From an uncultured Bacteroidales bacterium (GTDB taxonomy: Bacteria; Bacteroidota; Bacteroidia; Bacteroidales; Paludibacteraceae), in NCBI GenBank assembly GCA_946626605.1, contig CAMOUL010000004.1:1-64000 (forward strand): a stretch of 64,000 nucleotides of DNA, written 5' to 3'. Within the stretch, counting starts at the first letter, position 1; each line of letters starts with the position of its first letter. Both the position numbers and the translations under genes were made by a program. Of the stretch, positions 60,510-64,000 are shown piece after piece. The notes under the pieces are model-generated. The model was given only the letters and a program-made list of their open reading frames with translations. It did no database searches and was not told the origin of the DNA.

Positions 60510-60613
60510 TAGTCCTACCTAGTTCTACCTAGTCCTACCCAGTTTTATTTTTAGCTTGTATCTTTTTTATCATACCTTGTATCTTTTTTATGTTTTAGCT
60601 TGTATCTTTTTTA
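60510..60613 (+). repeat. Two direct-repeat arrays
   Basis: First, about three AGTCCTACCT units (60511-60541). Second, CTTGTATCTTTTTTA three times exactly (60555, 60576, 60599), 21 and 23 bases apart. They lie in a 264-base gene-free spacer with no clear promoter of the local type and could be regulator or replication sites. Confidence 0.8.
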
Positions 60614-60768
60614 CTAAAAATCAAGCAAAATAAATACAAGCCTCCAACCCCCAACCACCCAAGCTACCATCGCAAAAAGAGAAAAGAACCAAAAGAGAAA
60701 ACTATGCAGACACGCTTTTAATCTTTTAAAAAATAATTTATTTTATAAATTTTTAAAAAGCATTCTTT

Positions 60769-61158
60769 ATGAAACAGCCTGAAAACATCGACGACGTAAT
60801 GAGCAAGCGCATGGGCAAATCGCTCCTTTATCTGCTCAAACTCATCGACCCGGAGCGGAAGTTCGGTTTTGATACCGCTCTCATCGGGACGTGGAACCGG
60901 CTCTCCCTCACCGACCAGCGCCGCCTCTACCTCTATCTCCTCTACCGCAAATGGCGAGGAGAAGGCTTCTACGGCACGCCCTATGAGATCGTCAACAACT
61001 GTCACCCGTACCCCACTAATTGGAACGGACGACCGATGATCAACCGTCTCATGAGGGAGTCCAAAATGGTTCGCGCCAAGTACCAGGGAGACTTCGGCAT
61101 CTATACCCTCGACGAATCCCGCGTCTGGCAAATGACCGATGTCCACCCCCTCAATTAG
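60769..61158 (+). CDS. Unknown accessory protein
   Basis: A 129-residue protein, helical in the middle (LSLTDQRRLYLYLLYRKWRG) with a basic C-terminal part (GRPMINRLMRESKMVRAKYQ). Base use and start context match its neighbours. I do not recognise it. It stands alone between two repeat regions. Confidence 0.6.
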   Translation: MKQPENIDDVMSKRMGKSLLYLLKLIDPERKFGFDTALIGTWNRLSLTDQRRLYLYLLYRKWRGEGFYGTPYEIVNNCHPYPTNWNGRPMINRLMRESKMVRAKYQGDFGIYTLDESRVWQMTDVHPLN

Positions 61159-61189
61159 CTCGCCCCCTCGCTCCCGCCCTCGCCCTCGA

Positions 61190-61265
61190 CGCCCCCCGCG
61201 AGTTATAGCCCCTCCCGCCCCACGGTGTCCTGTGCTCGCGAGTTCTGCGAGCGAGATCCCCCGAG
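61190..61265 (+). repeat. GAGYTATAGCC / CTCGCGAG repeat, copy 2
   Basis: GCGAGTTATAGCCCC, then CCACGGTGTCCTGTG and hairpin CTCGC-GAGTTCT-GCGAG. It is followed by another hairpin CTCGGCG-CTACTC-CGCCGAG (near 61282-61301) that may end the transcript. The spacer 61159-61370 holds no gene. Confidence 0.8.
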
Positions 61266-61370
61266 CCCCGCTGGTCTAACTCTCGGCGCTACTCCGCCGA
61301 GACCCCGAAACCCTATTTTATTATTAACTGCGGCGTGTCATTTGTGCACGCCCCAAAACCCCAAAACATT

Positions 61371-61781
61371 ATGAAAAAAACTAAAATCACTTCCCAAATG
61401 AAAACCTTCGCCGTGGAAATCTTGGCGAAATTCATCGTTATCCCTCTTATGGAGGCAGTAGCCGCCAACCGCGGTACGTTCTTTTTCCTCGTCATGGGCA
61501 ACGAACATCAGACCGATGTCGCCTTCGCCAACTCGATGGGACTTTCCTGCGAGGGTGCCGCCGCCATCCTCGAAAACCCGACGACCGCTGCCGCTTTCTC
61601 CAATATCGCTACCTCGTTCGATTGCGGCATCGATGACAAGTTAGCGGACAAGAAGTTTAACGAGGTCTACCAGAAATCCCTTCCCGAGACCGACGACCAT
61701 TGCTGGGCGTCCTACTCCGACTTCGATTTTGACTACGACGGTAAAGTCACCTTCGAGCAATCCGATGATATTAACTCTTAA
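61371..61781 (+). CDS. Unknown acidic accessory protein
   Basis: A 136-residue acidic protein beginning MKKTKITSQMKTFAVEILAK, with a hydrophobic stretch near FIVIPLMEAVAANRGTFFFL that could be a membrane helix or core, and an acidic end (SDFDFDYDGKVTFEQSDDIN) resembling but not matching a calcium loop. No family recognised. ATG at 61371 is chosen for its A-rich context. Confidence 0.55.
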   Translation: MKKTKITSQMKTFAVEILAKFIVIPLMEAVAANRGTFFFLVMGNEHQTDVAFANSMGLSCEGAAAILENPTTAAAFSNIATSFDCGIDDKLADKKFNEVYQKSLPETDDHCWASYSDFDFDYDGKVTFEQSDDINS

Positions 61782-61794
61782 AACCCCGCACGAT

Positions 61795-62184
61795 ATGAAA
61801 TGTACTTTAATGCCCGGTATTGAGTCTATTTCCGGGTCTGTCAAAGGACTTAACGGCTCACGTCTTATCTTCAAGACCTACAAAAGACCATCGGTCAATC
61901 GTCCGAACAAAACCGAAACGCGCGTGTATCTCTCGCAGAAGAAGAAGCGCACAAAGCCCCTCTCCGACAAAGAGATAGTTTGTCGGGAGTGGTTCGCCGC
62001 GGCAAGAACTTTTGCCGCTAACCTCTCCGACGAGCAAGCGCAGCGGTATTACGACGAGTGGAAACGCTCTGACTATCTCTTCAACGGCAAGCGATATGCC
62101 ACCCTCAAGGGGTATATCATGGCGCGTTTCTACGCTGAACGCCCTTCGAACGAAAACGGTACTACGTCAGTAGTAAATCAGTAG
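61795..62184 (+). CDS. Unknown basic accessory protein
   Basis: A 129-residue basic protein. The part RVYLSQKKKRTKPLSDKEIV and FNGKRYATLKGYIMARFYAE resembles a short family common in Bacteroides prophages and transposons, with no known function. It starts 13 bases after the previous gene. Confidence 0.6.
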   Translation: MKCTLMPGIESISGSVKGLNGSRLIFKTYKRPSVNRPNKTETRVYLSQKKKRTKPLSDKEIVCREWFAAARTFAANLSDEQAQRYYDEWKRSDYLFNGKRYATLKGYIMARFYAERPSNENGTTSVVNQ

Positions 62185-62213
62185 TAAATAAGTCTAATTA
62201 CGAGTACACTATT

Positions 62214-62594
62214 ATGGAAATCATCTTATCAAAACAATGTGAAGCCCTCACCGGCTCACTCGGAAAAGGGTTCGGATATTACATCCGCAGAGCCCGGCAT
62301 CAAGACGGATCCGTCCGTTTCTACTCACAGCGATCTAAACATCCGCCAATCCCTAGAGATGGGCACCTTCGTTTCATCTTCGCTTGTGCCGAACTCGCCC
62401 AAATGAAGACCCACATCGCCGACATCCTTATCTCGGCTAAAGAGCTTTCGGATGCCCTTTGGGAGGCAAGATTTTACGACTTAGCTGACTACTTAGTCTC
62501 TAAGAAAAAGTCATTTCTCGGCACCCTGCATGCGGATTCCGACACCCTGCATGCGAACGACATTATTAACTTCAGAAACATTTGGTTCAGATGA
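62214..62594 (+). CDS. Unknown accessory protein
   Basis: A 126-residue protein, no family recognised (EALTGSLGKGFGYYIRRARH near the start, KSFLGTLHADSDTLHANDII near the end, the latter an internal duplication of an eight-residue unit). Its stop overlaps the next start codon (ATGA). Confidence 0.6.
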   Translation: MEIILSKQCEALTGSLGKGFGYYIRRARHQDGSVRFYSQRSKHPPIPRDGHLRFIFACAELAQMKTHIADILISAKELSDALWEARFYDLADYLVSKKKSFLGTLHADSDTLHANDIINFRNIWFR

Positions 62595-62839
62595 AAAAAG
62601 ATGCAGTAACATTCGCGCAACTAACCGCGCGGCTCGAAAGAGCCATTCACGCCGATGTCGGTGAAAAAGGCTTGAACATTCTCCTTTACGGGTGGATTAC
62701 CAAATACGGAAAGGTCTCGCGCCTACTACTCGCCAACCGAAAGAGGCAAGATGGAGAGCCCTATCTAACCCTCGGAGAAGCGCAACATTTTTCCCAATAT
62801 GCAGGCTACGACCTCACCAGAGCTAAGTTACTTTATTAA
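62591..62839 (+). CDS. Unknown accessory protein, coupled
   Basis: An 82-residue protein starting MKKDAVTFAQLTARLERAIH, mostly helical, with YGWITKYGKVSRLLLANRKR in the middle. It is translationally coupled to the gene before it through ATGA, suggesting a pair. Followed by a terminator. No family recognised. Confidence 0.6.
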   Translation: MKKDAVTFAQLTARLERAIHADVGEKGLNILLYGWITKYGKVSRLLLANRKRQDGEPYLTLGEAQHFSQYAGYDLTRAKLLY

Positions 62840-62863
62840 TAACTATGTCTTTGTCATACTTTG

Positions 62864-62895
62864 CGAAGTCACTTTCTTGGTGGCTTCGTTTTTTT
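62864..62895 (+). terminator. Terminator overlapping the next promoter
   Basis: CGAAGTCAC-TTTCTTG-GTGGCTTCG followed by seven T. The upstream core TTGG of the next promoter (62877-62880) lies inside this hairpin. Confidence 0.85.
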
Positions 62896-62907
62896 GTTGT
62901 ACCTTTG
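62877..62907 (+). promoter_or_regulatory. Promoter of the holin-like gene group
   Basis: TTGG at 62877, about 20 bases, TACCTTTG at 62900-62907; the start codon follows at 62929. Confidence 0.75.
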
Positions 62908-62928
62908 CACCGAATTTAAAAATCGCTT

Positions 62929-63141
62929 ATGAACAAAACACCTGAAAATATCGCCCAACTCATCATCGCCGCATTGGTCGTCCTCGGTGGTCTTGTACTG
63001 CTCCATGTAGGCATACAGATCGACCCTGCCGGAGAGATACACGAGACCGTCCTTGTCGCCTTCGGAGAAGCCGCCACCTTTGCAGGCAGTCTGCTTGGAG
63101 TAGATTACTACTACAAGCATAGGGGTCCCCGGAAATTTTAA
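62929..63141 (+). CDS. Small holin-like membrane protein
   Basis: A 70-residue protein with one strong membrane span (IIAALVVLGGLVLLHVGIQI) and a second weaker one (VAFGEAATFAGSLLGVDYYY). Size and the neighbouring DUF5675 and lipoprotein genes suggest a phage lysis group, so holin-like is offered as inference. Its final residues HRGPRKF and the stop codon are encoded by a GGGGTCCCC element. Confidence 0.6.
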   Translation: MNKTPENIAQLIIAALVVLGGLVLLHVGIQIDPAGEIHETVLVAFGEAATFAGSLLGVDYYYKHRGPRKF

Positions 63142-63214
63142 TTTCTGGGGAGAGGAGGAAGCGCGGCAACTTTCGCGTTACGTGTAACGCAGTCGTTGCA
63201 AGCCGCTTCCGACG
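63122..63214 (+). repeat. GGGGYCCCC structured element after the holin-like gene
   Basis: GGGGTCCCC, hairpin GGAAATT/AATTTC, TGGGGAGAGGAGG, then nested arms GGAAGC/GCTTCC, GCAAC/GTTGC and CGTTAC/GTAACG. Same order of parts as the other copies, but the inner loop is only two bases. Confidence 0.7.
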
Positions 63215-63250
63215 AGGGCATCGATTATCACTACAAAAACCGCAATCGCA

Positions 63251-63772
63251 ATGTTAACGATCCAAATGACAAGAACCCGCAAGTCGGGTAACGCCGTCTT
63301 CGGCAAGATGGTACTGCCTTTCTCTTCGCGACCCATCTACGACCGCGAAGACAAGGATATCACCATCGACACCCTCGAGAATGCGCTTTATATCATACCC
63401 GCAGGGACGTACCCCCTTAGACGCACCTACTCGTATAAGTTCAAGAAACTCCTGCCTCTCGTCGATGAGGTGCCCGACCGCTCCGGCATCCGCATCTTGA
63501 AGGGGGCCCCCGACGGATGTTTTACATCCGGTGGGGAGAGCGGAGGTAATGGTCGCACCTACGATTTAGCGGAGCGGTATCGTTCTTGCGACCCATTTAC
63601 CGAACGCGACGAACATTCCACCGGCTGCATCCTGACCGACCAATACGGACAGAGCACCTTGGATATATTGTTAAACCGTATAGAAACAATGTACAACAAT
63701 GAAGAAATCTTACTCCAAATTAGCGACAATCTGCCTGCTTTGCCTTGTCCTGGCAGCGGTAGCGGTCAGTAA
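63251..63772 (+). CDS. DUF5675-family protein interrupted by a structured repeat
   Basis: A 173-residue protein of the phage-linked DUF5675 family: TLENALYIIPAGTYPLRRTY, the SGIRIL motif (about 78) and HSTGCILTDQYGQSTLDILL (about 122). In the family the GIRI and TGCIL motifs are close together; here about 37 residues from KGAPDGCF to TERDE separate them, and all are encoded by a complete GGGGYCCCC element lying in frame. The last 24 codons overlap the next gene. Probably acts on or near the cell wall; unproven. Confidence 0.72.
   Translation: MLTIQMTRTRKSGNAVFGKMVLPFSSRPIYDREDKDITIDTLENALYIIPAGTYPLRRTYSYKFKKLLPLVDEVPDRSGIRILKGAPDGCFTSGGESGGNGRTYDLAERYRSCDPFTERDEHSTGCILTDQYGQSTLDILLNRIETMYNNEEILLQISDNLPALPCPGSGSGQ
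63502..63608 (+). repeat. GGGGYCCCC structured element inside the DUF5675 gene
   Basis: GGGGGCCCCCGA, hairpin CGGATG/CATCCG, GTGGGGAGAGCGGAGG, then a hairpin with outer arms GGTAA/TTACC and GGTCGCA/TGCGACC, inner arms ACGAT/ATCGT, loop TTAGCGGAGCGGT, ending CCGAACGCG. Loop and end are identical to the tRNA-Glu leader copy; all stems differ. Confidence 0.85.
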
Positions 63773-63908
63773 TCAGTCCTGCAAGGCTTGGCGTACTATA
63801 ACCACCTCCGCCACCTATGTGCAGTCCAACGACTCCGCGAAAGCGCAAACGACCACGACCATCTCCACCAAGACAACCGAAGAGTACGTAGGTACTCGTA
63901 GGAAGTAG
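63699..63908 (+). CDS. Small lipoprotein, spanin-like candidate
   Basis: A 69-residue lipoprotein: signal LATICLLCLVLAAVAVSNQSC with a lipobox-like end (NQSC), then a Thr/Ser-rich mature part. It overlaps the DUF5675 frame by 74 bases, an arrangement reminiscent of overlapping phage lysis genes. The stop codon TAG joins directly to a GGGGTCCCC element. Confidence 0.6.
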   Translation: MKKSYSKLATICLLCLVLAAVAVSNQSCKAWRTITTSATYVQSNDSAKAQTTTTISTKTTEEYVGTRRK

Positions 63909-64000
63909 GGGTCCCCGACGGATGTTTTACATCCGGTGGGGAGAGCGGAGCTGCTCCGAGTATTTACTACTAAAACGTAGTTTTGGTACATATACGAGGA
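63908..64000 (+). repeat. GGGGYCCCC structured element at window end
   Basis: The first 45 bases are nearly identical to the copy in the DUF5675 gene (same CGGATG-TTTTA-CATCCG hairpin). The second half differs (arms ACTAC/GTAGT are visible) and runs off the window. Confidence 0.75.

Noticed and set aside
63122..63214. Plain Rho-independent terminator for the holin-like gene
   Set aside because: There is no T-run after the hairpins and the order of parts matches the structured element family instead.
59841..64000. Chromosomal integron with attC sites
   Set aside because: No integron integrase in the window and no RYYYAAC/GTTRRRY boxes at the repeats; the resemblance is only in layout.
58109..64000. 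Complete prophage
   Set aside because: No integrase, terminase, portal, capsid or tail genes are visible. Only HNH, DUF5675, holin-like and lipoprotein genes suggest phage origin.

Overview
The window reads as chromosome of a Bacteroidales bacterium (phylum Bacteroidota). Genes start after promoters of the Bacteroidetes type: a TTG/TTTG core, about 20 bases, then TAnnTTTG. Shine-Dalgarno sites are mostly absent. Family-level signs agree: DUF4271-hemD-rnpA-yidD, OstA/SurA lipoprotein clusters, a GltD fused to a PyrK-like subunit, a C10 peptidase, and tRNA-Glu upstream of rpsT. I cannot assign a genus. Two departures from the usual Bacteroidales pattern are an archaeal-type aspartyl-tRNA synthetase directly after the rplQ operon and an LpxC that is not fused to FabZ.

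Layout. 1-4.2 kb: end of the ribosomal protein/rpoA operon and aspS. 4.2-8.8 kb: efp, marC, rpiB, a radical SAM enzyme, a metallo-hydrolase, an NlpC/P60 hydrolase, tRNA-Leu. 9-16 kb: HD phosphohydrolase, lipid A genes lpxD-lpxC-lpxA, glnS, an HsdR-N-like protein, phoH. 16-26 kb, mostly minus strand: AraC regulator, rpsT, tRNA-Glu, glycosyltransferase, radical SAM protein, dnaG, and an envelope cluster (beta-barrel, OstA-like, SurA-like, lipoprotein). 26.2-26.9 kb: a structured region with a 48-codon remnant-like ORF. 27-40 kb: udk, chromate-transporter pair, pcrA, aroB, rfbB, birA, dacB, gltD-like, deoC, psd. 40-55.8 kb: OmpA/TPR lipoprotein, mutL, metallophosphatase, acpP-fabF, asd, U32 protease, hemD, rnpA-yidD, trmD, C10 peptidase, Ca/Na antiporter, ychF.

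From about 55.9 kb the window is accessory DNA. An AT-rich, translationally coupled trio (small acidic protein, PD-(D/E)XK-like protein, RhuM/PLD-like protein) sits behind a long structured leader. It is followed by a run of small genes (HNH endonuclease, SH3-fold WYL_2 protein, Cys-rich protein, unknowns, holin-like membrane protein, DUF5675 protein, small lipoprotein). Many of these are separated, ended or interrupted by structured repeats. This looks like phage- or plasmid-derived material, but no integrase, terminase, portal or replication protein is present.

The most notable signal is a family of structured elements starting GGGGYCCCC. At least six copies or partial copies occur: flanking tRNA-Glu, in the leader of the trio, after the holin-like gene, inside the DUF5675 gene and after the last lipoprotein. 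Three full copies fold the same way (first hairpin, then a two-tier hairpin with a 13-base loop) although the stem sequences differ completely, which is the pattern of compensatory change. Other dispersed short repeats (GTCTGTCAG arrays, GC-rich hairpins, heptamer arrays) are also present, several lying in frame inside housekeeping genes.
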